Shown here: piece after piece, positions 1 to 6,889 of the stretch
How the letters are laid out: every line of letters begins with the position of its first letter
Numbering within the stretch: position 1 is the first letter of the stretch
Assembly: GCA_963590415.1 (NCBI GenBank)
Contig: CAVAPB010000031.1
Coordinates: 1 to 12,750, forward strand
Length of the DNA stretch: 12,750 nucleotides
Source of the DNA: Fimenecus sp963590415
Lineage (GTDB): Bacteria; Bacillota; Clostridia; Oscillospirales; Acutalibacteraceae
Reading direction: 5' to 3'
Made by a program: the position numbers and the translations under genes
Notes under the pieces: model-generated
Told to the model about the DNA's origin: nothing
What the model saw: only the letters and a program-made list of their open reading frames with translations
Database searches by the model: none

Positions 1-30
1 TGCGGTCGCCCGCCAATTTCAGAGCAAATT

Positions 31-55
31 AAAAACGGGCGAACAAAGTTCGCCC
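31..55 (-). terminator. Rho-independent terminator after pflA
   Basis: Read on the minus strand this is an 8-bp perfect GC-rich stem (GGGCGAAC / GTTCGCCC) with a TTT loop, followed by GTTTTTAATTT. It starts 37 nt beyond the pflA stop codon and no gene lies between. It is the natural 3' end of the regulator-pflB-pflA transcript. Confidence 0.9.
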
Positions 56-92
56 TTACGGTATGATATAGTATTTAATTCGATTATAACAT

Positions 93-809
93 TTAATTTG
101 CACTGATTTTTTCGTCAAGGTAGGTCTGCAATTCGTGAAGTCTTGATTTGTCGAGCGCCTTTGTGTCCTTTAACGGATTTTCGATTTTTAATTCGTCATA
201 TTTGAAAAAACCCATTGTGTGAAAAGCCAGCAATTCATATTTTTCAAACTTAAACTGCTTTGAGAACTCGGCATACTCGTCCATTGCCGCCTCGGTATCG
301 TTGATACCGGGCACAACGACCGTGCGAAGCCACATTCTCACATTTTTTTCACTTGCGTATTTTCCTACTTTGACAAAGCGTTCAAATTCGCCTTTGGTAT
401 ATTTTTTATAGTCCGACGGATTGTAAAATTTAATGTCAAGGATAACCATATCGGCGTTATCTATCGCCGTTTTGACTTCGTCCGTCAGTTCGACGCTTCC
501 CGAGGTGTCAAGACAATAGCCGATATTTTCATCTTTAAGCATAGACGCAATTTCGTTTATGAACCTTGCGTTAAGAAGCGGCTCGCCGCCCGAAAATGTA
601 ACGCCGCCTCCCCTTTTGAAATAAGGCTTATAGCGTTTTATTTTATTGAAAAGTTCCTCTGCCGACATCTCGATTTCGCCCTTGTGGTGCCAAGTGTCGG
701 GATTGTGGCAGTAGGCGCAGCGCAGCGGACAGCCGCTGAAAAAGACATCAAAGCGTATGCCCTCGCCGTCAACTGCGGCAAGACTTTCAAAGGAATGTAT
801 ATTCGCCAT
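93..809 (-). CDS. pflA: Pyruvate formate-lyase-activating enzyme (radical SAM)
   Basis: This cytoplasmic radical-SAM enzyme reductively cleaves S-adenosylmethionine and uses the 5'-deoxyadenosyl radical to place the glycyl radical on pyruvate formate-lyase. At 238 residues it has the normal family length. The cluster-binding CxxxCxxC motif is C27-x3-C31-x2-C34 (SGCPLRCAYCHNP), followed by the glycine-rich SAM-binding GGEP motif in the segment GGGVTFSGGEPLL (about residues 67-79). Near the N-terminus the segment AAVDGEGIRF is typical of PFL activases. The start is supported by AAGGAG 7 nt before the ATG. It lies directly downstream of its substrate gene pflB, separated by a short hairpin that may set the relative expression of the two. 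It is followed by a strong terminator. PFL activase is much more likely than another glycyl-radical activase because of the adjacent pflB and because the two-[4Fe-4S] ferredoxin insert of the other activases is absent. Confidence 0.97.
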   Translation of the reverse strand: MANIHSFESLAAVDGEGIRFDVFFSGCPLRCAYCHNPDTWHHKGEIEMSAEELFNKIKRYKPYFKRGGGVTFSGGEPLLNARFINEIASMLKDENIGYCLDTSGSVELTDEVKTAIDNADMVILDIKFYNPSDYKKYTKGEFERFVKVGKYASEKNVRMWLRTVVVPGINDTEAAMDEYAEFSKQFKFEKYELLAFHTMGFFKYDELKIENPLKDTKALDKSRLHELQTYLDEKISAN

Positions 810-832
810 AGCTTATCTCCTTTTCTAAAATT

Positions 833-856
833 AACGGGTGGATTTCTCCACCCGTT
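833..856 (-). terminator. Intercistronic hairpin between pflB and pflA (possible attenuator)
   Basis: On the minus-strand transcript this is a perfect 10-bp stem (AACGGGTGGA / TCCACCCGTT) closed by a GAAA tetraloop, a GNRA loop that is stable in RNA. Only AATTTT follows, so it is a weak terminator at best. It sits between the pflB stop (881) and the pflA ribosome binding site. I infer a partial terminator or an mRNA-stabilising hairpin that keeps the activase below the level of its abundant substrate. Both arms are seen directly; the function is inferred. Confidence 0.75.
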
Positions 857-880
857 TTATTATTGTCTAAAGGTCTGTAA

Positions 881-3112
881 TTACATCGACTGATGGAAGG
901 TACGGGCAATAACCTCTTCCTGCTTGTCTCTTGTAAGCTTGTTGAAGTTTACCGCATAGCCCGAAACTCTGATTGTAAGCGAGGGATAAAGAGTCGGGTC
1001 GTTCATTGCGGCAATAAGCTTTTCACGGTTGAGAACATTTACATTGAGGTGATGAGCGTCCTGCTCGAAGTAACCGTCAAGCATAGTGGTAAGGTGCTCA
1101 ATCTGCTGTTCCTTATCGCTTCCGAGTGCGTCGGGAGTTATTGAGAATGTGTTTGAGATACCGTCCTGGCAGCAAGCGTAGTTAAGCTTTGCAACGGAGT
1201 TAAGCGAAGCCAAAGCGCCCTCGCAGTCTCTGCCGTGCATGGGGTTAGCGCCCGGAGCAAACGGCTCGCCTGCCTTACGGCCGTCGGGAGTTGAACCTGT
1301 TTTTCTGCCGTACATAACATTTGATGTGATTGTAAGGATTGAAAGAGTATGTCTTGCGCCTCTGTAGCAGGGAGTCTTGCAAAGCTCCTTGTAGAAGTAC
1401 TCGATAAGGTCCTTACCGATAAGGTCCGCTCTGTCGTCGTCGTTGCCGTATTTGGGGAACTTGCCCTCAATCTTGAAGTCCGTAATAATTCCTCTGTCGT
1501 CCTTTACAGGAGTAACCTTAGCGTACTTGATAGCCGAAAGTGAGTCGATAGCAACCGAGAAGCCCGATACGCCGAAAGCCATAAGGCGTTCAACATCGGT
1601 ATCGTGAAGCGACATCATAAGTCTCTCATAAGCGTACTTGTCGTGCATATAGTGAATGATGTTCATGGTGTTGACATAAAGCCTTGCCATCCATGAAAGG
1701 TACTTCTTGTATGCCGTGTAAACCTCGTCGAAAGAAAGAGTCTTTTCTTCAAAGATTTCACCCTCGGGAGCTATCTGTGCGCCCTCTATTTCATCCTTAC
1801 CGCCGTTGAGAGCCATAAGAAGAACCTTTGCAAGGTTGCATCTTGCGCCGAAGAACTGCATCTGCTTGCCCATCTTCATTGCCGATACGCAGCAGGCGAT
1901 AGCGTAGTCGTCGCCGTACATTCTTCTCATTACATCGTCGTTTTCGTACTGGATTGAATCGGTGTCGATTGAAACCTGTGCGCAGAAGTCCTTAAATGCC
2001 TGAGGAAGTCTGTCAGACCAGAGAACGGTGATGTTGGGTTCAGCCGAAGAGCCGAGGTTGTAAAGAGTCTGAAGAACACGGTAAGATGTCTTTGAAACCA
2101 TGTGCTTACCCTCGCCCGTTACGCCTGCAAGAGCCATTGTAACCCATACCGGGTCGCCCGCAAAGAGGTCGTTGTACTCGGGTGTGCGCAGGTGGCGAAC
2201 AAGACGAAGCTTGATAACAAGGTCATCGATAAGCTCCTGAGCGTGAACCTCGTCAAGCGTGCCCTCTTCAAGATCTCTCTGAATATAAATATCCATAAAT
2301 TCGGCAATTCTGCCTATTGAGTTAGCCGCACCGTTCTGCTCCTTGATAGCGCCGAGGTAACCGAAGTAAAGCCACTGAACAGCCTCTTTAGCGGTTGTTG
2401 CGGGCTTTGAAATGTCGTAGCCGTATGAAAGAGCAAGTCCTTTAAGCTGATTCATAAAGTCAAGCTGCTTTGAAAGGTCCTCAAGAGTGTGGATAGTCTC
2501 CTCGTCAAGGATTTCCTTCATACCGAGCTTGCGCTTGTCCTCTTTTTTCTGCTCGATAAGGTAATCCATACCGTAAAGAGCGATTCTGCGGTAGTCGCCG
2601 ATAATTCTTCCTCTTGCGTAAGCGTCCGGAAGACCTGTGAGAATACCTGCGTGGCGTGCAGCCTTCATAGTGTCGGTGTACGCTCTGAAAACGCCGGTGT
2701 TATGCGTTGTTCTGTATGTGAACTCGTCCTTAATTTTTTCCGAAAGCTCATAACCGTATGCATTACAAGCCTGTACTGCGTTTCTGAAGCCTGCGAACGG
2801 CGAAACGCCTCTTTTAAGCGGCTCGTCGGTCTGCAAGCCTACGATAACATCCGTGTCCTTATCAACTACATAACCCGGTTCGTGAGAAAGGATTGAAAGT
2901 ACCCTTTCCGTATCAACATCAAGCACGCCGCCGTTGTCATTTTCCTTAATGAGCAGCTCGTGTACTCTGTCCATTTCTTTTTTTGTTCTGTCTGTCGGTC
3001 CTTCAAGGAAAGAACTGTCTCCGTCATAAGCGGTGTAGTTCAATTTAATAAAGTTGGATACGTCTATTCTGTCGCACCATGCGCCTTTACCGAAACCTCT
3101 CCATGCTTCCAT
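881..3112 (-). CDS. pflB: Formate acetyltransferase (pyruvate formate-lyase)
   Basis: This glycyl-radical enzyme converts pyruvate and CoA into acetyl-CoA and formate in anaerobic fermentation; it acts in the cytosol and is oxygen sensitive. The 743 residues are close to the length of the classical enzyme (about 760 in E. coli). The adjacent catalytic cysteines are C407-C408 in YAIACCVSAMKMGKQ. The radical glycine is G718 in RVSGYAVNFNKL, 25 residues from the C-terminus as in known PFLs. The consecutive cysteines separate it from glycerol or diol dehydratases and choline lyase, which have a single Cys in a GCVE-type motif. GGAGG lies 8 nt before the ATG. It starts 33 nt after the DUF134 gene and I see no strong promoter in that gap, so cotranscription from the upstream promoter is likely. 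The activase gene follows. Confidence 0.98.
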   Translation of the reverse strand: MEAWRGFGKGAWCDRIDVSNFIKLNYTAYDGDSSFLEGPTDRTKKEMDRVHELLIKENDNGGVLDVDTERVLSILSHEPGYVVDKDTDVIVGLQTDEPLKRGVSPFAGFRNAVQACNAYGYELSEKIKDEFTYRTTHNTGVFRAYTDTMKAARHAGILTGLPDAYARGRIIGDYRRIALYGMDYLIEQKKEDKRKLGMKEILDEETIHTLEDLSKQLDFMNQLKGLALSYGYDISKPATTAKEAVQWLYFGYLGAIKEQNGAANSIGRIAEFMDIYIQRDLEEGTLDEVHAQELIDDLVIKLRLVRHLRTPEYNDLFAGDPVWVTMALAGVTGEGKHMVSKTSYRVLQTLYNLGSSAEPNITVLWSDRLPQAFKDFCAQVSIDTDSIQYENDDVMRRMYGDDYAIACCVSAMKMGKQMQFFGARCNLAKVLLMALNGGKDEIEGAQIAPEGEIFEEKTLSFDEVYTAYKKYLSWMARLYVNTMNIIHYMHDKYAYERLMMSLHDTDVERLMAFGVSGFSVAIDSLSAIKYAKVTPVKDDRGIITDFKIEGKFPKYGNDDDRADLIGKDLIEYFYKELCKTPCYRGARHTLSILTITSNVMYGRKTGSTPDGRKAGEPFAPGANPMHGRDCEGALASLNSVAKLNYACCQDGISNTFSITPDALGSDKEQQIEHLTTMLDGYFEQDAHHLNVNVLNREKLIAAMNDPTLYPSLTIRVSGYAVNFNKLTRDKQEEVIARTFHQSM

Positions 3113-3145
3113 TTGTTTTTCCTCCGTAGAAAAATTTTTTACATT

Positions 3146-3535
3146 TTATATTATCCGATTAGCCGCCTTTGCCCTGCACAAAATGCTTGAGCCGTGTCCG
3201 CAGTCCTTACAGGCTGTTTTTCCGCACCTTCCGCAGCAGGTTGAGCTTCCTTTGCAAAGCTCTATATCCCCGCCGTGGATTACAAGCGACTTTCCGTAAA
3301 TAATAGCGTCTGCCGTTTTTGCCCTTGCCGAATCGTAAATTGAAGCGACGGTTGAACGCGCAATATCCATCTGAAGCGCACATTCCTCCTGTGAATACCC
3401 GAGAGTATCCATAAGCCTCATAACCTCATATTCGTCAAAGGTCATATCAACAGTTTCGGCGTAATCGCCGAACGGTCTGAATCCCATTACTTTGGGGTAT
3501 GAGCAAATCCGTCTTTGCTTTTTGGGTCTTGCCAT
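3146..3535 (-). CDS. DUF134/UPF0251 family predicted DNA-binding protein
   Basis: A 129-residue small protein of the DUF134 (UPF0251) family, predicted DNA-binding proteins of mostly unknown targets. The N-terminus MARPKKQRRICSYP and the segment FRPFG are the family signature. Residues about 35-80 form a helix-turn-helix resembling sigma region 4 (TFDEYEVMRLMDTLGYSQEE, then an arm containing ARSTVASIY). The C-terminus is cysteine rich (CKGSSTCCGRCGKTACKDC, then one more Cys), which could bind a metal or Fe-S cluster. I chose the ATG at 3535 because GGAGGG lies 6 nt before it; an upstream in-frame ATG at 3562 would put that ribosome binding site inside the gene, and the family begins at MARP. 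It has its own strong promoter with a palindrome on the -35, and pflB-pflA follow in the same direction, so it may regulate itself and pfl. That role is inferred. Confidence 0.88.
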   Translation of the reverse strand: MARPKKQRRICSYPKVMGFRPFGDYAETVDMTFDEYEVMRLMDTLGYSQEECALQMDIARSTVASIYDSARAKTADAIIYGKSLVIHGGDIELCKGSSTCCGRCGKTACKDCGHGSSILCRAKAANRII

Positions 3536-3578
3536 AAAAGTCCCTCCAAATAATCGTCTCATTCGACCTTTCGTGTTT

Positions 3579-3606
3579 ATTATATCGCATTTCTGACATA
3601 TGTCAA
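3579..3606 (-). promoter_or_regulatory. Sigma-A-type promoter of the DUF134-pflB-pflA operon
   Basis: On the minus strand: TTGACA (3601-3606), a 16-bp spacer, and a consensus TATAAT (3579-3584). Both hexamers are perfect. The start codon of the DUF134 gene is about 44 nt downstream of the -10. No comparable promoter is visible between that gene and pflB, so this is the likely main promoter of the three-gene unit. Confidence 0.85.
3593..3606. promoter_or_regulatory. Palindromic operator candidate over the -35 (TGACATATGTCA)
   Basis: A 12-bp perfect palindrome (TGACATATGTCA, 3594-3605) overlaps the -35 hexamer of the operon promoter. Extended to 14 bp it reads CTGACATATGTCAA, which is one base away from a TTGAC-N4-GTCAA dyad typical of Crp/Fnr-family binding sites. 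Binding here would block RNA polymerase, so repression is expected. The binder could be the DUF134 protein itself or a Crp/Fnr-type anaerobic regulator; the sequence alone does not decide. Confidence 0.5.
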
Positions 3607-3814
3607 TAACTTTTTTAATATATTTTTTCTTCGTAAAAAAAGTTCCTCAAAGCCTTTACCCATATAGCTTTATCGTGTTTTTTTGTTTTGCGCTTTGCAC
3701 AATATTGTTCGCCTCCCGATTAAAAAAATGTGCAATTTTACTGTTGCGTGTCATTTGATGAAAACTTACATAAAAAAGAGCGTAAAATGTTCACAATTTT
3801 GTAATCATTTTGTA
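3607..3814. other. AT-rich divergent intergenic region
   Basis: No ORF or RNA gene could be supported here. The stretch separates the minus-strand DUF134-pfl promoter from the plus-strand promoter of the surface protein. It is very AT rich, with several T and A runs, a 10-bp palindrome ACAATATTGT at 3699-3708, and two similar motifs of the form AAAATGT-N(2-4)-AATTTT near 3726-3738 and 3784-3800. These could be regulator sites or simply reflect base composition. Confidence 0.4.
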
Positions 3815-3843
3815 TTGATTTTGTTGAATTCCGACTGTATAAT
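3815..3843 (+). promoter_or_regulatory. Promoter of the FIVAR/dockerin surface protein
   Basis: TTGATT (3815-3820), a 17-bp spacer and a perfect TATAAT (3838-3843) on the plus strand, about 31 nt before the ATG. A consensus ribosome binding site AGGAGG follows at 3860-3865. The spacer contains TTGTTGAATTCCGACT, which matches the rrf2 promoter region at 15 of 16 positions (see the rrf2 promoter entry). Confidence 0.8.
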
Positions 3844-3874
3844 AACTTGAATTCAAATTAGGAGGAACACATCT

Positions 3875-6130
3875 ATGAAAACGAATCGTAGGATTAACAA
3901 AGCATTGAGCGTATTGCTTGCTTTTGTTATGACGGTTACGGCTTTGCCGATTATGGCATTGAGCACCACAGCCGCAACCGCACCCGTATCAAGCTCCGGA
4001 ACATGGGAGCACGAAAAGGATACCGATTACACTTACGACAGAGGTACTAACTATGTTACCATGTCTCTTTCGAACACTGAGTTCGGCTTCGTTCAGACGC
4101 AGGAAAACGAGGTGTTCGCAACAACATCCCTGTACTCTGTATTCAAAAATGACGGAACAAACCATGTAGTAATTTCTTCAGTAACATTTACAGGCGCGTC
4201 CTTCTCGGACGGCAATGTCACATGGAACGCAAGAACGGATCTTGACTCCGACACCCCGTCCGCACCCAGCAACGTTTCGCTTGACGGTTATTTTGGCTCA
4301 GGCTTCGACAATCAAAAGGCAAAGAACGCATACTATTGGGACGCTGTTTATTCGTTCACAAGCCCCGGTGCGGGAAGCTATACTGTTGGTGTAAATATCA
4401 ACTATATCGCAGGCGGAACAAAAGCTTTTTCTAAAACATATAATACAGACGACACCGAGCCGATAACTCTTACAATCAATATTGTTGACGAAACGGAGCT
4501 TATCGAAACCGTAAAGCTTGCGAAAGAGCTTATTGCTGCCGACAGCTCGCTTACCGAAGCAAGCGCACTTGTTGAAAGTGCGGAAAACGCTCACATGACC
4601 GACGGTACAGTTTGGTTTGAGCAGACTCAAATTGATGAGATGAACGCAAAAATCATTGAAGCAATCAAGGCTTCTTTGAAAGCAGAGCTTACCGAAGCTA
4701 TTGAAAACGCAAACAGCGTTGCAACTGAAGATTACACTTCCGACAGCGTTGCCGCTTTGACAGAGGCTGTTACAAACGGCACAACAACGCTTAATGACGA
4801 ATCCGCTTCAATTGAAGATTTGCAGAATGCGATCAAGAATATAACCGACGCTATGAGCGCTCTCATTCCCGACAAGACCGCTCTCCAGAGCAAGGTTGAC
4901 GAGGCTAACGCTCTCGATACCACAGGTTATACCGAAGAAACAGTTAAGGCTCTCGAAGAGAAAATCAACAACGCGCAGACAGTTCTCGACAACGAAAACG
5001 CTACGGTTGAGGAAATCAAGACTGCTCAGGCTGACCTTGAAAACGCTATGAGCGCTCTCACTCCCGACAAGAGCGAGCTTCAGGCAAAGGTTGACGAGTT
5101 GAACAAGCTTGATAAGAGCGACTACACAGAGGAAACCTACAAGGCTCTCGAAGAAAAGATAACTAATGCACAGACGGTTCTTGACGACCCCGACGCTACC
5201 GTTGAAGAAATCAAGACTGCTCTTGAAGAACTTAACAATGCAACAACAAATCTTGTTCCCGACAAGACCGCTCTCCAGAGCAAGGTTGACGAGGCTAACG
5301 CTCTCGATACCACAGGTTATACCGAAGAAACAGTTAAGGCTCTCGAAGAGAAAATCAACAACGCGCAGACAGTTCTCGACAACGAAAACGCTACGGTTGA
5401 GGAAATCAAGACTGCTCAGGCTGACCTTGAAAACGCTATGAGCGCTCTCACTCCCGACAAGAGCGAGCTTCAGGCAAAGGTTGACGAGTTGAACAAGCTT
5501 GATAAGAGCGACTACACAGAGGAAACCTACAAGGCTCTCGAAGAAAAGATAACTAATGCACAGACGGTTCTTGACGACCCCGACGCTACCGTTGAGGAAA
5601 TCAAGACTGCTCTTGAAGACCTTAATAATGCTGTAGGTTCTCTTGAGCTCACCAAGATAGTTGAAAAGGCTGACGCTTCGGTTGTTGTTGACAGAGGAAC
5701 TGAATACACATATATGGTCGGTCTTACAGTCGGCGCAAACTCGGTAAGCGAGCTCAAGGCACAGCTTGAAAACGACGGCACGCAGATTATAATCACAAGA
5801 GATGATACAGTCCTCGGCGACAGCGATTATGTCGGAACAGGCTGTGTCGTAAAATGTGTTTCCGTAAAGGATCCTTCAGTCGTTTATGAGGTTGCTACCG
5901 TAATTCTCTACGGCGATGTAAACGGAGACGGTCTTGTTAACGAGACAGACTCCGATATGATTATGAGCGACGCATTTGACGCAACGACCTTGATTGCAAC
6001 CGACAGTGTATATTACATTGCGGCAGACCTTTCAAAGGACGGCGTGCTTGATATGTTCGATTACTTCTATCAGGACGGCATTAAGACCGGCAACAGAGCA
6101 TTCGACCAGTCGGTAATGCTTTACAAATAA
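3875..6130 (+). CDS. Secreted FIVAR-repeat protein with C-terminal type I dockerin
   Basis: A 751-residue extracytoplasmic protein of unrecognised specific function. The N-terminus is a signal peptide: MKTNRRINK, a hydrophobic core at about 10-29, and probable cleavage near A34-A36. Residues about 40-205 are beta-rich with aromatic and Ser/Thr residues and no recognised family. Residues about 205-267 are helical. Five FIVAR-type three-helix modules follow at about 268-332, 333-397, 398-462, 463-527 and 528-592, each with the pattern YTEET-x-KALEEKI-x-NAQTVLD-x3-ATVEEIKTA. A small beta domain (about 600-678) precedes a type I dockerin with two calcium loops: D681-N683-D685-D692 (GDVNGDG) and D718-S720-D722-D729. 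FIVAR modules occur in Gram-positive cell-surface and carbohydrate-active proteins; dockerins bind cohesins, so attachment to a scaffoldin or surface complex is inferred. No LPXTG or membrane anchor is present, consistent with cohesin anchoring. It has its own promoter, an AGGAGG site 9 nt before the ATG, and a terminator. Confidence 0.9.
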   Translation: MKTNRRINKALSVLLAFVMTVTALPIMALSTTAATAPVSSSGTWEHEKDTDYTYDRGTNYVTMSLSNTEFGFVQTQENEVFATTSLYSVFKNDGTNHVVISSVTFTGASFSDGNVTWNARTDLDSDTPSAPSNVSLDGYFGSGFDNQKAKNAYYWDAVYSFTSPGAGSYTVGVNINYIAGGTKAFSKTYNTDDTEPITLTINIVDETELIETVKLAKELIAADSSLTEASALVESAENAHMTDGTVWFEQTQIDEMNAKIIEAIKASLKAELTEAIENANSVATEDYTSDSVAALTEAVTNGTTTLNDESASIEDLQNAIKNITDAMSALIPDKTALQSKVDEANALDTTGYTEETVKALEEKINNAQTVLDNENATVEEIKTAQADLENAMSALTPDKSELQAKVDELNKLDKSDYTEETYKALEEKITNAQTVLDDPDATVEEIKTALEELNNATTNLVPDKTALQSKVDEANALDTTGYTEETVKALEEKINNAQTVLDNENATVEEIKTAQADLENAMSALTPDKSELQAKVDELNKLDKSDYTEETYKALEEKITNAQTVLDDPDATVEEIKTALEDLNNAVGSLELTKIVEKADASVVVDRGTEYTYMVGLTVGANSVSELKAQLENDGTQIIITRDDTVLGDSDYVGTGCVVKCVSVKDPSVVYEVATVILYGDVNGDGLVNETDSDMIMSDAFDATTLIATDSVYYIAADLSKDGVLDMFDYFYQDGIKTGNRAFDQSVMLYK
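4866..5619 (+). repeat. 390-bp tandem duplication encoding FIVAR module pairs
   Basis: The segment 4866-5229 recurs at 5256-5619 with a period of 390 nt (130 codons). I compared the copies base by base and found one difference over 364 positions (A at 5206, G at 5596, synonymous). Each unit encodes two different 65-residue FIVAR modules (a B-type starting DKTALQ and a C-type starting DKSELQ). The copies diverge sharply after 5229/5619. Near-identity at silent sites shows a recent duplication or ongoing gene conversion. Confidence 0.97.
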
Positions 6131-6146
6131 TATAACTGAATACACG

Positions 6147-6181
6147 AAATCCCCGATATCGCAATTCGATATCGGGGATTT
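6147..6181 (+). terminator. Rho-independent terminator after the surface-protein gene
   Basis: A 15-bp perfect stem (AAATCCCCGATATCG / CGATATCGGGGATTT) with a CAATT loop; the plus-strand transcript has a run of five U at its 3' side. It lies 16 nt after the stop codon at 6130. The reverse strand has only three T, so it works mainly for the plus-strand gene. Confidence 0.92.
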
Positions 6182-6220
6182 TTCTGTCCGGTCTTGTAAA
6201 GCTTCCGACGGTAAAACTAA

Positions 6221-6273
6221 AACCTCCCTGTATATCGGAAACGGTTAGCCGATACACGATATACATGGAGGTT
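6221..6273 (-). terminator. Inverted repeat with nested hairpin, possible minus-strand terminator
   Basis: Arms AACCTCCCTGTATATCG (6221-6237) and CGATATACATGGAGGTT (6257-6273) pair at 16 of 17 positions around a 19-nt loop, and the homology extends outward as ACTAA on both sides with a 2-nt bulge. On the minus strand the structure is followed by TTTTAGTTTTACC, so it could terminate transcripts from the nifS-nifU side, facing the plus-strand terminator at 6147-6181. A competing inner hairpin (TATCGG at 6233-6238 with CCGATA at 6249-6254) uses part of the left arm. Confidence 0.5.
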
Positions 6274-6292
6274 AGTGCAGAGGATTTGTTTG

Positions 6293-6309
6293 GTCGCATC
6301 GTATGCGAC
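6293..6309 (-). repeat. Short hairpin just after a stop codon
   Basis: A 7-bp perfect inverted repeat (GTCGCAT / ATGCGAC) with a 3-nt spacer, beginning 2 nt beyond the stop codon of the 188-residue gene. No T run follows, so it is not a complete terminator; it could protect the mRNA 3' end. Confidence 0.5.
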
Positions 6310-6311
6310 AA

Positions 6312-6878
6312 TCATTTGCCAAACAGTTTTGCGAATAAGCCCTTCCTTTTTGGGGGCTTTTCGATACCGTTTTGCTCTCGTTCAAAAGAATCGCCGTGGC
6401 TGACACGAATATTAAACTCACCGTACAGCCCGTTAAGGACTGATATATTCTTTTCAAGGGCGGAAGTATCCTGTCCCCTGTCATCAATAATTATGTTGTA
6501 ATCCATAACGCCTGACTCATTCTCTCGGAATATGTCGGCTTGAAACAGTCCCTCTAATCCGCCTTGAATGCAAATCGCAATAGAATTCGGGAAATGAGGG
6601 TCGTTATTGATTTTAATTGTATGGCCGATTCCGTTTTCGGTTATTCCCGGCGTTGAAGCAGCAACAAAGGAATGCCCGACAGCCTTTGCAAGCCGTGTTT
6701 TTTCCGTCACCCGAACATTCGGATCCGGATCATGCAGCTTTGAAGTTCCCGAAATATCCACCTGAGAAATGATGCCGTTGTTGTGTATTTCGTTTATGGC
6801 ATTCTCCATAATGCAGATAAGCTGCATCTGTCCCTTTGTATCAAGACGGTCAAAAAGTGATTTTACGAATTGTTCCAC
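6312..6878 (-). CDS. Unrecognised 188-residue cytosolic protein
   Basis: I do not recognise the family. The GTG start is well supported by AAGGAGG, with 6 nt between GGAGG and the start codon. There is no signal peptide or membrane segment. The N-terminal part (about 1-35, FVKSLFDRLDTKGQMQLICI) looks helical. The middle (about 60-150) looks mixed alpha/beta, with segments such as SIAICIQGGLEGLFQADIF and MDYNIIIDDRGQD. The last 15 residues are basic with an amphipathic end (PPKRKGLFAKLFGK), suggesting contact with membrane or nucleic acid. It starts 11 nt after the 77-residue ORF, so the two are probably translated from one message, which may also include nifS-nifU because no terminator is visible in between. 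Its link to Fe-S assembly is only positional. Confidence 0.75.
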   Translation of the reverse strand: MEQFVKSLFDRLDTKGQMQLICIMENAINEIHNNGIISQVDISGTSKLHDPDPNVRVTEKTRLAKAVGHSFVAASTPGITENGIGHTIKINNDPHFPNSIAICIQGGLEGLFQADIFRENESGVMDYNIIIDDRGQDTSALEKNISVLNGLYGEFNIRVSHGDSFEREQNGIEKPPKRKGLFAKLFGK

Positions 6879-6889
6879 GGTGCCCCTCC

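Noticed and set aside
1138..1470. Minus-strand 110-residue frame inside pflB in another phase
   Set aside because: Shifted reading of pflB coding sequence with low-complexity Thr/Ser/Arg composition.
2489..2896. Plus-strand 135-residue frame inside pflB
   Set aside because: It is antisense to well-conserved pflB coding sequence and has no ribosome binding site or family resemblance.
3146..3562. Longer DUF134 protein beginning at 3562
   Set aside because: The extra nine codons contain the GGAGGG ribosome binding site that serves the ATG at 3535.
4866..5619. CRISPR-like or mobile repeat
   Set aside because: The repeat is a long in-frame protein-module duplication of 390 nt, with no short repeats and spacers and no transposase or terminal repeats.
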